64,000 bases of DNA from Candidatus Bathyarchaeota archaeon (GCA_026014685.1 JAOZHW010000003.1:132220-196219); one strand, 5' to 3'; shown: positions 51,691-60,350, counted from the stretch's first letter. Made by a program: numbers and translations. The notes: generated from the letters alone by a model not told the origin.

Positions 51691-52074
51691 GTGGATCATA
51701 CAATCATTCATTTTGAAATCCCCGCTAACGATGTGGAGAAGATGAAGAAATTCTACTCGACGCTTTTCGGTTGGAAAATCGAGAAACTCGAAGGTATGGA
51801 ATACTACTCTGTAACAACGGTGCCCATGGATGAAAAAGGCAACCTGCTTCGCCCCGGCGTCAACGGCGGTCTCTACAAAAAAGAGCAGCCCCAACAGCAA
51901 CCGGTAAACTACGTCTACGTGGAATCCGTCGAAGAATACAGCAAAAAAATAGCCGATTTAGGCGGAAAAATCGTAGTTTCAAAGACGGAAGTTCCCGGTA
52001 TGGGTTGGTTTGCTCTCGCCCAAGACCCAGAAGGCAACACCTTTGGCCTCTTTGAAGTAATGCCGATGGCTTAG
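51691..52074 (+). CDS. VOC/glyoxalase-family protein
   Basis: About 127 residues from GTG 51691, supported by GGTGA 5 nt upstream; the frame is open to GTG 51664, but the fold starts at VDHTIIHFEIPANDV. VOC betaalphabetabetabeta repeat: FYSTLFGWKIEKLEGMEYY, NGGLYKK, VYVESVEEYSKKIADLGGKIV and MGWFALAQDPEGNTFGLFE, with a metal-binding Glu near the end as in glyoxalase-like proteins. Substrate unknown. Confidence 0.85.
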   Translation: MDHTIIHFEIPANDVEKMKKFYSTLFGWKIEKLEGMEYYSVTTVPMDEKGNLLRPGVNGGLYKKEQPQQQPVNYVYVESVEEYSKKIADLGGKIVVSKTEVPGMGWFALAQDPEGNTFGLFEVMPMA

Positions 52075-52239
52075 TGCAACTTGATTTTCGGTTAAGGGTT
52101 AGATAAAACGGCCCTCACATGCAACCCCTTGTTTTAACATCATTTTATAAAAACACCGTGGGTTTTAACTAAATTTGTACTAAAAGCTGATAAACCCCTT
52201 CTTTCACTACTTGCCTATTCAACGCTAGAAGGGACCCAT

Positions 52240-53721
52240 ATAGGCTGCGGCATCTTTGGCGCAATAAACTACGAAAACCACCCAGTATTCCCCTACGTTT
52301 ACTGGGGACTCCGTGCCCAAAACCACCGAGGACACCAATCACACGGATTCCTCACATATAACAATGGACAGTTCTACTCATACAAGAACCTAGACCTTGT
52401 ACCGAAAGTGAAAAGCAACGCCATAAACGAATGGTTCGGGCGCCTCCCCGGATCAGTCGGCATCGGCAACGTCCGCTACACCACTTCAGGCAAATGCGAC
52501 GATGTATCCATCGTACAGGGCACCCAGCCCTTCACGGCCTCCGCGGACGGCGTCAAAATCGCTTTGTCCTTCAACGGCAACATCGTCAACACTTTACCGC
52601 TTAAGAAAGAGATGGCTCAGAATTTCCCAAACTTCATCTATAACTGTGACTCCGATTTGGTCTGCCACAAAATGCTCCTCTCATACAAAAAAGACAAAGA
52701 TTTGGTTGCAGCAGCCAAAGCAGTTATGGAAAGCCTCGACGGAGCATTCAGCGTCACAGGCATAACAGGCGACGGCGACTTTTTTGCCTTCAAAGACCCG
52801 CATGGTATAAAACCTCTCTGCGCAGGACACGACCCTGAGGGCAAAACTTTCGCGTTTTCCTCGGAAACCGTAAGCTTTGACATGAACGGCTTCGTCCGAG
52901 ACTTCGAGTTAAACCCCGGCGAACTCGTGATCGCCACAAAAGACGGGTTTAAGCGAATTCAAGTTATCCCCAATCCTCGCCCTGCCTTTTGTGCCTTCGA
53001 ATTCGCTTATTTTGCAAGACCAGACTCAATTTTTAACGGCAAATACGTGTACGAAATTCGGGAGGAATTCGGACGTAACATCGTTAAAGAGAACCCTGAC
53101 GTCGTGAAAAACGCAGACATCATAATGTCAGTGCCTGAAACAGGCGACGACCCCGCGATGGGCGTCCATGAAGCTTCAGGACTCAGGTGGGAACGTGCAT
53201 CCCGCCGCCACCGCTACGTTACTGAACGCGCTTTCATTTTGCTCAACGCTGAACGTTACTCAACCATCGACAAGAAAATCAACATTTTAGGAGCCAAAGT
53301 CAAAGACAAACGTGTCATCATAACCGAAGACAGCATTGTCCGTGGCGATACAACCAAAGTTATCATAGAGAAAATGCGGGCTGCAGGTGCAAAGAAAGTC
53401 TATGTCTTTGTCACTTTCCCCCGAATCATCGGCCCCTGCTTCTACGGCATCGATATGTCCAGCTACGGTCAACTCGTCGGTTCACGCCACACACCTCAAG
53501 AAATCGCCAAAATCATCGGAGCCGACGGCGTATGCTACCAATCCATCGAAAACCTCGTCCGCGCAACAGGCAAAACCGAAAACGAACTTTGCCTTGCCTG
53601 CATAACCGGCAAGTACCCAACGCCCTGTGCACAGAAAATCGCTGACGCCATGAAGAAACGCTTCGAAGAGGGCTATGAAGAGAAGGGCCGTATCTACGAG
53701 AACGATGAGGTTCAGCCGTAA
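52240..53721 (+). CDS. purF: Amidophosphoribosyltransferase PurF (non-canonical start)
   Basis: First step of purine synthesis (PRPP + Gln to phosphoribosylamine). The N-terminal nucleophile Cys lies in IGCGIFGAINYENHPVF, encoded from about 52246; no ATG, GTG or TTG exists in this frame between the stop at 52135 and GTG 52408, which would drop the catalytic Cys. ATA at 52240 follows GAAGGGA by 6 nt and would give GCGIFG after Met. The full protein is then about 493 residues, the usual length. Class II Gln-amidotransferase domain (RAQNHRGHQSHG, GIGNVRYTTSG, SFNGNIV), then the PRPP-binding VIITEDSIVRGDTTK and DMSSYGQLVGSRH. TATA-like TTTATAAAA near 52143. Confidence 0.9.
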   Translation: MGCGIFGAINYENHPVFPYVYWGLRAQNHRGHQSHGFLTYNNGQFYSYKNLDLVPKVKSNAINEWFGRLPGSVGIGNVRYTTSGKCDDVSIVQGTQPFTASADGVKIALSFNGNIVNTLPLKKEMAQNFPNFIYNCDSDLVCHKMLLSYKKDKDLVAAAKAVMESLDGAFSVTGITGDGDFFAFKDPHGIKPLCAGHDPEGKTFAFSSETVSFDMNGFVRDFELNPGELVIATKDGFKRIQVIPNPRPAFCAFEFAYFARPDSIFNGKYVYEIREEFGRNIVKENPDVVKNADIIMSVPETGDDPAMGVHEASGLRWERASRRHRYVTERAFILLNAERYSTIDKKINILGAKVKDKRVIITEDSIVRGDTTKVIIEKMRAAGAKKVYVFVTFPRIIGPCFYGIDMSSYGQLVGSRHTPQEIAKIIGADGVCYQSIENLVRATGKTENELCLACITGKYPTPCAQKIADAMKKRFEEGYEEKGRIYENDEVQP

Positions 53722-53772
53722 CTCTATTAAGCGTTCCCTCTAAAGAGTAGAGCAAGTAACGGTGTATCTTGG

Positions 53773-55188
53773 ATGGAGACGATAGGTGTCCTGTTGGTTT
53801 CTTATGGCGCAAGAGAAGTTGCCATGGCAGATACGCTTCTGCGCAGCAAAAACTACCACGTTGAACTCTACGTTGCCGACAAACAACGCAACCCCTTCAA
53901 CGCAGGACACGCCACAAAACACGCAGTTATTCCCAGCTTGGATGTTGGGGAGATCTGTAAATTCGCTCAAGAAAACAAAGATCACCTCGATTTTGTTTTG
54001 GTGGGATCTGAGAACCCCATCATCAAAGGCATCCGCGACTTAATCGAAGAAAAAACAGGCATCCCCGTTATCTGCCCCAAAAAAGCTTACGCCATCGAGG
54101 AAAGCAAAGTCGCTCAACGTGTCCTTTTCGAAGAAATCGCGCCCGATGCTAACCCCCGCTTCAAAGTCTTCGACCCAGCTATCTACAAGACAGAAACCGA
54201 CGTCAAAGAAGCCGTTTATAGATGGCTAGATGAACTGGATAATCAAGCTGTCGTCAAACCTGACAAACCCGCGTTAGGCAAAGGCGTCGGCGTCTGGGGC
54301 GACCACTTCGCCACCCGCGAGCAACTCTTTGAACACTTCCTATCCAACTTCAAATACGGCTCAGTCATAATCGAGGAAAAAGTACCTGGCGAAGAATCCA
54401 GCTGCATGGGCTTCTGCGACGGCAAACACTTCATCCCACTTCCCGACACACGCGACTACAAACGCGCCTTCGACGACGACCGCGGACCAAACACAGGCGG
54501 CATGGGCTCCTACAAAGACTCAGCCGACTACCTGCCATTTCTCACCGCAGCAGACCGCGAATCCGAGTTGGCACTGGCTGAGAAAATCTTTACGGGTTGG
54601 CGAAAGAAAATCCCAGACGACACCGCCCTGCGTGGGGTGCCGCTGTATTTGGCGTTTATGCATACGGGCAAGGGTATCAAAATCCTCGAAATCAACAGCC
54701 GCCCCGGGGACCCTGAAATCATGAATTTGCTTCCAGTAATAAAAGACGACTTTGTCGATGTGTGCCTAAAAATGGTGGACGGCACCTTAACCAGTGTTGC
54801 TATGGAGAAGTCGGCGACGGTTCTAACCTACAAGGTTCCACCAGACTATGGCGGCTATTCTCAAGTCTACGCCGACAAAGTCGTTCAAGCCGAAGTGGGC
54901 TCTCCGGTTGATCTCTCAAAAGCCGAAGCCCTCACCCAAAAGTACGGTGACAAAATCCGAATCTACCCCGGCTCCATGGAAATCCGCGACGGCAAAAACT
55001 ACGCACTCAAATCTCGCGCAATCGGCGTCTTAGGTATCGGCGACAGCATCGAGGAAGCCCGCCAAATCAGCCAAGAAGGAGCCAAAGCCATCACAGGCGG
55101 CGCCTTGTGGAACCGCACCGACGTCGCCAGCAAAGAGCACATAGCTAAAAGTATCAATCATATGTGTATGTTGAGGGAAAAGATTTGA
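53773..55188 (+). CDS. purD: Phosphoribosylamine-glycine ligase PurD
   Basis: 471 residues. ATP-grasp enzyme making GAR from phosphoribosylamine, glycine and ATP. Begins with IGVLLVSYGAREVAMADTLLRS (N-terminal alpha/beta domain), ATP-grasp segments in AVVKPDKPALGKGVGVW, GGMGSYKD, and ILEINSRPGDPEIMNLLP (Mg2+ binding Glu/Asn), and a C-terminal domain with ALKSRAIGVLGIGDSIEEA. Somewhat longer than bacterial PurD. Its stop overlaps the next gene's TTG (TTGA). Confidence 0.95.
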   Translation: METIGVLLVSYGAREVAMADTLLRSKNYHVELYVADKQRNPFNAGHATKHAVIPSLDVGEICKFAQENKDHLDFVLVGSENPIIKGIRDLIEEKTGIPVICPKKAYAIEESKVAQRVLFEEIAPDANPRFKVFDPAIYKTETDVKEAVYRWLDELDNQAVVKPDKPALGKGVGVWGDHFATREQLFEHFLSNFKYGSVIIEEKVPGEESSCMGFCDGKHFIPLPDTRDYKRAFDDDRGPNTGGMGSYKDSADYLPFLTAADRESELALAEKIFTGWRKKIPDDTALRGVPLYLAFMHTGKGIKILEINSRPGDPEIMNLLPVIKDDFVDVCLKMVDGTLTSVAMEKSATVLTYKVPPDYGGYSQVYADKVVQAEVGSPVDLSKAEALTQKYGDKIRIYPGSMEIRDGKNYALKSRAIGVLGIGDSIEEARQISQEGAKAITGGALWNRTDVASKEHIAKSINHMCMLREKI

Positions 55189-56267
55189 AACGACTCTTTA
55201 TTTCAGACTGTGAAGGACCCATCTCAAAAAACGACAACGCCTACGAGTTAGCAGCAAATTTTATTCCGAGTGGAGACAAACTCTTCAGCAACATAAGCAA
55301 ATACGACGACGTATTGGCGGATGTGCTGGAGAAGTCGGGTTACTCCGCTGGTAGCACGCTTAGGCTGATTCTGCCGTTTTTCAAAGCATATGGCTTAACT
55401 GATCAGCAGGTCGAAGAGTTTTCAGCCAAAAACATCCTTCTTCTCGCAAACACCCAAGCCACACTGCGCCACATCCAACAAGTCGGCGACGCCTTCATCG
55501 TCAGCACCAGCTACGAACAATACATCAAAGCATTATGCAAAGCTGTCGAGTTCCCCTACCAAAACACTTACTGCACCAAACTAAACCTCGACAACTACAC
55601 CATCACACCCCAAGAAGCCGAGAAACTAAAAACTTTTGCTCAAGAAATCGCCCAGATGCCCCTAATAGAAATCCCCTCCAACGCGGTTGCGCTTGGAGAT
55701 TTCTCACCCGTCGACCAAGCCAGCCTCAAACGCTTAGATGAAATTTTCTGGAAAGAAATCCCGCAGATGTCAGTGGGTAAACTGTTAACTGACGTTGTCA
55801 CCATCGGGGGCGAACAGAAAGCCCAAGCCATCCGTGACGCCGCAGAACGCTCAGGCGTGCGACTCTCCGACGTGATGTATGTGGGTGACAGCATAACCGA
55901 TGTGGAAGCCCTCAAACTTGTTCGCGAAGAAGGCGGCTTAGCAGTTTCCTTCAACGGCAACAGCTACGCAGTTAGAAACGCCGAAATCTCGGTCTGTTCA
56001 GAAAGCAACCTGGTTCTCGCCATAGTAGCTGACATATTCTGTAGGTTGGGTAAAACTCCTGCTATGAAAGTTTTCATGTACTGGACCCGCGCTGCAGTCG
56101 AAGAAAGCGGAACCAGCGGCGCCCTCTTGCGACAAGCCTACAAAGTCTACCCCCGAACCCTGCCGCGACTAGAAATCATCACCCCCAGAAACGTCGATGC
56201 CCTCGTCAAAGAGAGCAGCGAGTTTCGAAAGCAAGTGCGCGGAGTCGCTATCGGGAGACTCGGCTAG
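55185..56267 (+). CDS. HAD-superfamily phosphatase-like protein
   Basis: About 360 residues from TTG 55185, overlapping the PurD stop (TTGA), with GAGGG upstream; ATG 55164 inside purD is less likely. HAD motifs: DCEGPISKND (motif I, DxE instead of DxD), STSYEQYIKAL (motif II-like), MYVGDSITDVEALKL (motif IV). Motif I glutamate resembles archaeal phosphatases with altered second Asp. Middle helical cap. Product of dephosphorylation unknown; cluster hints at a nucleotide or ribose-phosphate substrate. Confidence 0.8.
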   Translation: MKRLFISDCEGPISKNDNAYELAANFIPSGDKLFSNISKYDDVLADVLEKSGYSAGSTLRLILPFFKAYGLTDQQVEEFSAKNILLLANTQATLRHIQQVGDAFIVSTSYEQYIKALCKAVEFPYQNTYCTKLNLDNYTITPQEAEKLKTFAQEIAQMPLIEIPSNAVALGDFSPVDQASLKRLDEIFWKEIPQMSVGKLLTDVVTIGGEQKAQAIRDAAERSGVRLSDVMYVGDSITDVEALKLVREEGGLAVSFNGNSYAVRNAEISVCSESNLVLAIVADIFCRLGKTPAMKVFMYWTRAAVEESGTSGALLRQAYKVYPRTLPRLEIITPRNVDALVKESSEFRKQVRGVAIGRLG

Positions 56268-57173
56268 ATGAACCCAAGAATTGATGACACATTCATAGAA
56301 GCCTTCGAAGGCATATTCTGCCGCGTAATCGTAACCGCCGACGATGTGGAGACACTGTGCAAAGCCGCGTCGGATTCAACTGCAACTCCTGCAACGGTGA
56401 TTGGCAGAACTGAGGGCGGCGTCGAACGCTACCTTAGCGCAGACCAAACCCCTGACGGCAGAATCGGCGCAATCTTGCAGTTCTGGGGACAAATCGACCC
56501 CAAAAAAACCTTCGAACAGTCGCTAGAGAAATTCGAGAAAGAACTCAGCTACCGCATCCGCCAAGACATCCTCGTAAAACCTTTCACAGCAGTTTTTGAT
56601 GCCTTGCCAAACGCTGAAGGCAAATTGGACATGATGGAGAGGGTGGGGCACTGCGGTGACGGTTACGAATGGGTGGAGCAACGTCACGGTAGAGAAGTCA
56701 TCGTGGTTCCTTTGATGGTTCCTGACTTCGTCATCGAACACTACATCGGTTACGCACGTGGAGTGGCAGGCGGCAACTTTTGGTTCATGTGCACCACTAA
56801 AGAAGCGCTCAAAGAGGCAGGCAAGAAAGCCCTCGACGCAATCCACGAAGTAGACGGCGTCGTCACCACGTTTGACATCTGTTCAGCAGGCAGTAAACCC
56901 GAAACCCATTTCCCCCAGATTGGACCCACAACCAACCACATTTTCTGTCCCTCACTCAAAGCCAAACTGGGCAAAGAATCCAAAGTGCCCGACGGCGTAG
57001 GATACATCGCCGAAATCGTCTACGACGGCATCTCAGTTGAAGCCCTAAAAGCAGCCACAAAAGCAGGCATAGAAGCCGCCCTAACCGTTCCCGGAGTGGT
57101 GAGGATCTCCGCAGGCAACTACGAGGGCAAACTGGGCAAATACAAAATCCAACTCAGCGAGATATTCCAATGA
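56268..57173 (+). CDS. ftr: Formylmethanofuran:tetrahydromethanopterin formyltransferase (Ftr)
   Basis: 301 residues, typical Ftr length (about 297). Matching segments: RIDDTFIEAFEGIFCRVIVTA at the N-terminus, SADQTPDGRIGAILQFW, VKPFTAVFDALPNAEGKLDMM, GYARGVAGGNFWFM, ICSAGSK, FCPSLKAKL and GVVRISAGNYEGKLGKYKIQLSEIF at the C-terminus. Transfers formyl between formyl-MFR and H4MPT in the archaeal Wood-Ljungdahl/methyl branch. Begins right after the HAD stop and overlaps the pfkB gene by 4 bp (ATGA), so it is translated with the purine genes. Confidence 0.95.
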   Translation: MNPRIDDTFIEAFEGIFCRVIVTADDVETLCKAASDSTATPATVIGRTEGGVERYLSADQTPDGRIGAILQFWGQIDPKKTFEQSLEKFEKELSYRIRQDILVKPFTAVFDALPNAEGKLDMMERVGHCGDGYEWVEQRHGREVIVVPLMVPDFVIEHYIGYARGVAGGNFWFMCTTKEALKEAGKKALDAIHEVDGVVTTFDICSAGSKPETHFPQIGPTTNHIFCPSLKAKLGKESKVPDGVGYIAEIVYDGISVEALKAATKAGIEAALTVPGVVRISAGNYEGKLGKYKIQLSEIFQ

Positions 57174-58081
57174 CAAAATTTGACGTAATCGGTTTCGGCG
57201 CACTAAACGTTGACACGCTTCTTAAAGTGGATAAGATAGCGGGCGCTGAAGAAGAAAGCTTCATCTACGATTACACCGAAGCATGCGGCGGTTCAGCAGC
57301 CAACACCATGGTTGGGTTGGCGAGGTTGGGCTGTAAAGTCGGCTTCATAGGTAAAGTCGCCGACGACCACGAAGGCAAACTGCAAATAGAATGCTTCCAA
57401 AAAGAAGGCGTAAACACAGAAGGCATCATCCATGCAGCCAAAGGCAAAAGTGGTGTTTGTCTTGGCTTCGTGGACAAAAAAGGTGCACGAGCCCTCTACA
57501 TTAACCCCGGCGTCAACGACAGCATCGAATTCCGAGAACTAAACGCCAAATACATAACCGACACTCAATTCCTACATTTGTCCTCGTTTGTGGGTGAGAA
57601 ATCTTTCCGTGTTCAGAAGAAGTTGATGAGTTTCTTACCTGACAGCGTTAAAGTCAGCTTCGACCCAGGTTCGCTTTATGCGCAGAAGGGACTGGCGGCG
57701 ATTGAGCCCTTAATCCAGAACTCTACTGTTATGCTGCCTAACGCAGTAGAACTTGGACTCATTACAGGCACCTCAGACATTCCCGCGGGAGCCCAAATGC
57801 TGCTTGACATGGGAGTCGAAATAGTCGCCGTCAAGTTGGGCGACAAAGGCTGCTACGTCACCAACGGAGAAGAAAAGAAAACCATCCCTCCCTTCAAAGT
57901 CCAAGCCATCGACACCACAGGCGCAGGCGACGCCTTCAACGCAGGTTTTCTCTACGGATTAATCCACAACAAACCCCTCTTCGAATGCGGCAGACTCGGC
58001 AATTACGTGGCTTCCAGAAGCGTGATGAAGATGGGCGCACGCGACGGCTTGCCATATGAAAAAGATTTGACGCTAATTTAG
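57170..58081 (+). CDS. PfkB-family sugar/nucleoside kinase
   Basis: 303 residues, ribokinase/PfkB fold: N-terminal GFGALNVDTLLKVDK and GGSAANTMVGLARLG motif, ATP loop and catalytic base in DTTGAGDAFNAGFLYG (Asp). Candidate substrates are ribose, nucleosides, or ribose-1-P-type sugars; archaeal relatives are often nucleoside kinases. Last gene of the purF-purD-HAD-ftr-pfkB run, with its ATG overlapping the ftr stop. Confidence 0.92.
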   Translation: MTKFDVIGFGALNVDTLLKVDKIAGAEEESFIYDYTEACGGSAANTMVGLARLGCKVGFIGKVADDHEGKLQIECFQKEGVNTEGIIHAAKGKSGVCLGFVDKKGARALYINPGVNDSIEFRELNAKYITDTQFLHLSSFVGEKSFRVQKKLMSFLPDSVKVSFDPGSLYAQKGLAAIEPLIQNSTVMLPNAVELGLITGTSDIPAGAQMLLDMGVEIVAVKLGDKGCYVTNGEEKKTIPPFKVQAIDTTGAGDAFNAGFLYGLIHNKPLFECGRLGNYVASRSVMKMGARDGLPYEKDLTLI

Positions 58082-58131
58082 TGTCTACAACTGCGGAGCG
58101 GCGGCCGTTTGAGTTCATCAAACGTGTTTTT

Positions 58132-58353
58132 CTAAATCCATCTTGTCTTAACTTCTTTGACCTGCTTGATGTGCCTGTCGTCAGTTAAAATACAATCGCA
58201 CTCCAAAACAATTCCAGTCGCTGCTATGATTGCGTCGGCAGTCGGCAACTCAGCGTATTTGCATCGGAGTTTCGCCGCTTGAGCAAAACAAGCATCTGCG
58301 TCCTTTAGGAGCCGCTTTTGTTGTGTGGCCTTCGTCAGAATAACGCTTATCAG
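58132..58353 (-). pseudogene. Remnant of a PIN-domain (VapC-like) gene
   Basis: On the minus strand an open frame ending at TAG 58132 encodes LPTADAIIAATGIVLECDCILTDDRHIKQVKEVKTRWI, the C-terminal half of a PIN domain similar to the intact toxin at 33212 (SVIAASAQ, FSDDAHFKQVKEL). No N-terminal half or start is found: a stop (TAG) precedes the frame at about 58360. A degenerate vapC beside an intact vapBC pair. Confidence 0.75.
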
Positions 58354-58383
58354 TTTCTATGTATACATTATGTATAGTGAATA

Positions 58384-58623
58384 ATGATGGCGAGACAGAT
58401 TTCGGTCTCAAACGAAGTCTACGAACTTCTCCTAAAACATAAAGGCAAAAAAAGCTTCTCAGAAGTAATCAAAGAAAGCCTGTCCGAAAAAAAGAAAAAA
58501 ACCGACATAATGAGATTCGCAGGCGTCATGAAGGACGAAAAAGAGAAACTTGAAGAACTAAAAAAACAGGTAGCCGCCGAAAGAGAAGCAAATTACGGTC
58601 GAACATTTGAAGTGGAACAATGA
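58384..58623 (+). CDS. VapB-type antitoxin (DUF217-like)
   Basis: 79 residues (ATG 58384 or 58387). Short N-terminal RHH-like segment (ARQISVSNEVYELLLKHKGKKSFSEVIKESL) and a lysine/glutamate-rich tail (KKKKTDIMRFAGVMKDEKEKLEEL) characteristic of archaeal VapB of the DUF217 type. Upstream, a TATGTATACATTATGTATA dyad (58357-58377) probably acts as its operator. Overlaps vapC by 4 bp. Confidence 0.9.
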   Translation: MMARQISVSNEVYELLLKHKGKKSFSEVIKESLSEKKKKTDIMRFAGVMKDEKEKLEELKKQVAAEREANYGRTFEVEQ

Positions 58624-58994
58624 CGTTAATAGACACAAGCGTTATCATCGATTTCTTAGCTGGCGACAAAAAAATTGTTTCCTTGATTGAAGAAATCGCC
58701 GATAAAGGCGACGTAAAGACAACCAGCATAACCGAATACGAATTACTCAAGCACAAAACAAAACTAAAACGCCACCTCGCCGAAGACTTCCTCTCTGAGC
58801 TGACCGTTTACCCTTTCGATTCAGCCGCCGCCAAAGAAGCTGCCAAAACATACAAAGAGTTGCAGGATGCAGGAAAACTGGTCAACGAAAACGATTTACT
58901 CATTGTGGGAATCGCGCTGGCTAACGATGAGGTATTACTGACCAGAGACCAAAAACTCGCTAAAATAAACAAAGACAGCGTCAAAGTCGTCTAA
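58620..58994 (+). CDS. VapC-type PIN-domain toxin (intact)
   Basis: 124 residues. PIN core: LIDTSVIIDFLAGD (Asp5), TSITEYELLKH (Glu), NENDLLIVGIALAND and LLTRDQKLAKIN (Asp residues). Acts as a Mg2+-dependent RNase, usually on tRNA or rRNA. ATGA overlap with its antitoxin. Stop 90 bp before repeat copy D. Confidence 0.95.
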   Translation: MTLIDTSVIIDFLAGDKKIVSLIEEIADKGDVKTTSITEYELLKHKTKLKRHLAEDFLSELTVYPFDSAAAKEAAKTYKELQDAGKLVNENDLLIVGIALANDEVLLTRDQKLAKINKDSVKVV

Positions 58995-59085
58995 AATAGA
59001 CCTTTCAGTTTAGGCGACCCCCAAACGCAATGCATCCAATTGCCACCTTGTAGAATTCCAAAAACCGACATAATCGCTTTTGCCT

Positions 59086-59128
59086 CTTTATATAAGGGAG
59101 GGGAGGTACTCGGTGAGAGGTCGCGTGG
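59086..59128 (+). repeat. Dispersed intergenic repeat, copy D
   Basis: Plus strand: CTTTATATAAGGGAGGGGAGG then hairpin CTC-GGT-GAG then AGGTCGCGTGG. Between the 3' ends of the VapC and SPASM genes; the flank GCGTGGTTTTCAA is shared with copy E. Confidence 0.8.
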
Positions 59129-59237
59129 TTTTCAATGTTCAGTGTTTAGTTAAAATGCGTGTTGTCCAGTACAGAACAAGACTGAATAAGTGTTTACATT
59201 TTTAAGATGAACCGAATTGAAAGAAGAAGGGGTGGTT

Positions 59238-60350
59238 TTACTGTTTTTTGAGTTGGGCGTATGCTTCTTTTTGCATTGCCTCAAATGCTTTGGGGTCTTC
59301 ACGCAAGACCTTTGGGATATAGGCGCACGCTGGGTCTGAAGCGAACAAGTCGCCAGTGTAGTATTCAGCGCGTGTTCTGCATCCGCCGCAGATTTCTCGG
59401 TATTCGCATACTCCACATCTGCCTTTGAGGTTGTTCTTGTTGCGTAGTTTGAGGTGGAATTCGCTTTTCTGTAGGTCTTCCCATGCCTGGCGCAGTTTGG
59501 TTTCTTTGACGTTGCCGACTCTGTAGCCTTCGTGGAAGCCGCAGCTTCGGTAGTCGCCGTTTTCTGTGATGCCGATGTAGTTGCCGCCGATGGTGCATCT
59601 GCCGAGGTAGCCTTCGTTGAACCAGTCCCAGAAGTCCGCTGTGTTTTTCTGTTTGACTATGCGAGCGTAAAAGGGCGCATATACGTTGACTTTGACTTTG
59701 CCGTAGAGTTTACGTTGGATTTCGTAGATTTCGTTAAAGGCAACTTCGTATTGTTCGGGTGTAGGGGCGATGTCTTCCATGTGTTCGCCTGCTCTGCCGA
59801 CTGGTACGAGGTTGTGATAGACCACTGAACGTGCATGGTATTGCTCTGCCAACGCTGCAGTGTGTGGCATCTGGTGAATGTTATGCTTAGTCATAGTTGT
59901 GACCAAGCAGTCGAGTAATCCGACGCTGCTAAGTTTCTGCATAGCATGCATCGCTTTATCGTAGCCGCCGGGGCGTCGGATTTTATCGTTCATGTCTCGT
60001 TCGCCATCGATGCTTATGGCGGTTTTAACGTTATACTTTGTTAATTTGTTAAAGCGTTCTTCATCCCACGCATAGCCGCTTGTAATCAAACTCACGTTTA
60101 AGCCGTGTTCTTTTTCGGCGTATTCGATGATTTCCCAGATGTCTGGGCGAACCAATGGCTCTCCGCCGCTGATTCCAAACCATTGTGAGCCAAAATCTGC
60201 TATTTCATCAACCATATGTTTAGCTTGTTCAGTGCTTAGCTCTTGGTCTTTTGCGTAGTCTTTAATGTAGCTGCAGTAGGTGCAAGAGCCAACACAGTTT
60301 CGGGTACAGCGCCAAACAACCATGAACAAAGGGGTTGTGGTAGGATTCAT
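59238..60350 (-). CDS. Radical SAM/SPASM-domain protein
   Basis: 370 residues. N-terminal cysteines in CTRNCVGSCTYC: Cys15, Cys19, Cys23, Cys26, so the CxxxCxxC cluster motif is Cys19-Cys23-Cys26, with an extra Cys. Barrel region SGGEPLVRPDIWEII. The C-terminal SPASM region has CGVCEYREICGGCRT and further cysteines binding auxiliary Fe-S clusters. Such proteins modify peptides or proteins (PqqE, anSME) or act in haem/cofactor biosynthesis (AhbC-type); the substrate is not apparent here and no small precursor peptide gene is visible adjacent. Confidence 0.88.
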   Translation of the reverse strand: MNPTTTPLFMVVWRCTRNCVGSCTYCSYIKDYAKDQELSTEQAKHMVDEIADFGSQWFGISGGEPLVRPDIWEIIEYAEKEHGLNVSLITSGYAWDEERFNKLTKYNVKTAISIDGERDMNDKIRRPGGYDKAMHAMQKLSSVGLLDCLVTTMTKHNIHQMPHTAALAEQYHARSVVYHNLVPVGRAGEHMEDIAPTPEQYEVAFNEIYEIQRKLYGKVKVNVYAPFYARIVKQKNTADFWDWFNEGYLGRCTIGGNYIGITENGDYRSCGFHEGYRVGNVKETKLRQAWEDLQKSEFHLKLRNKNNLKGRCGVCEYREICGGCRTRAEYYTGDLFASDPACAYIPKVLREDPKAFEAMQKEAYAQLKKQ

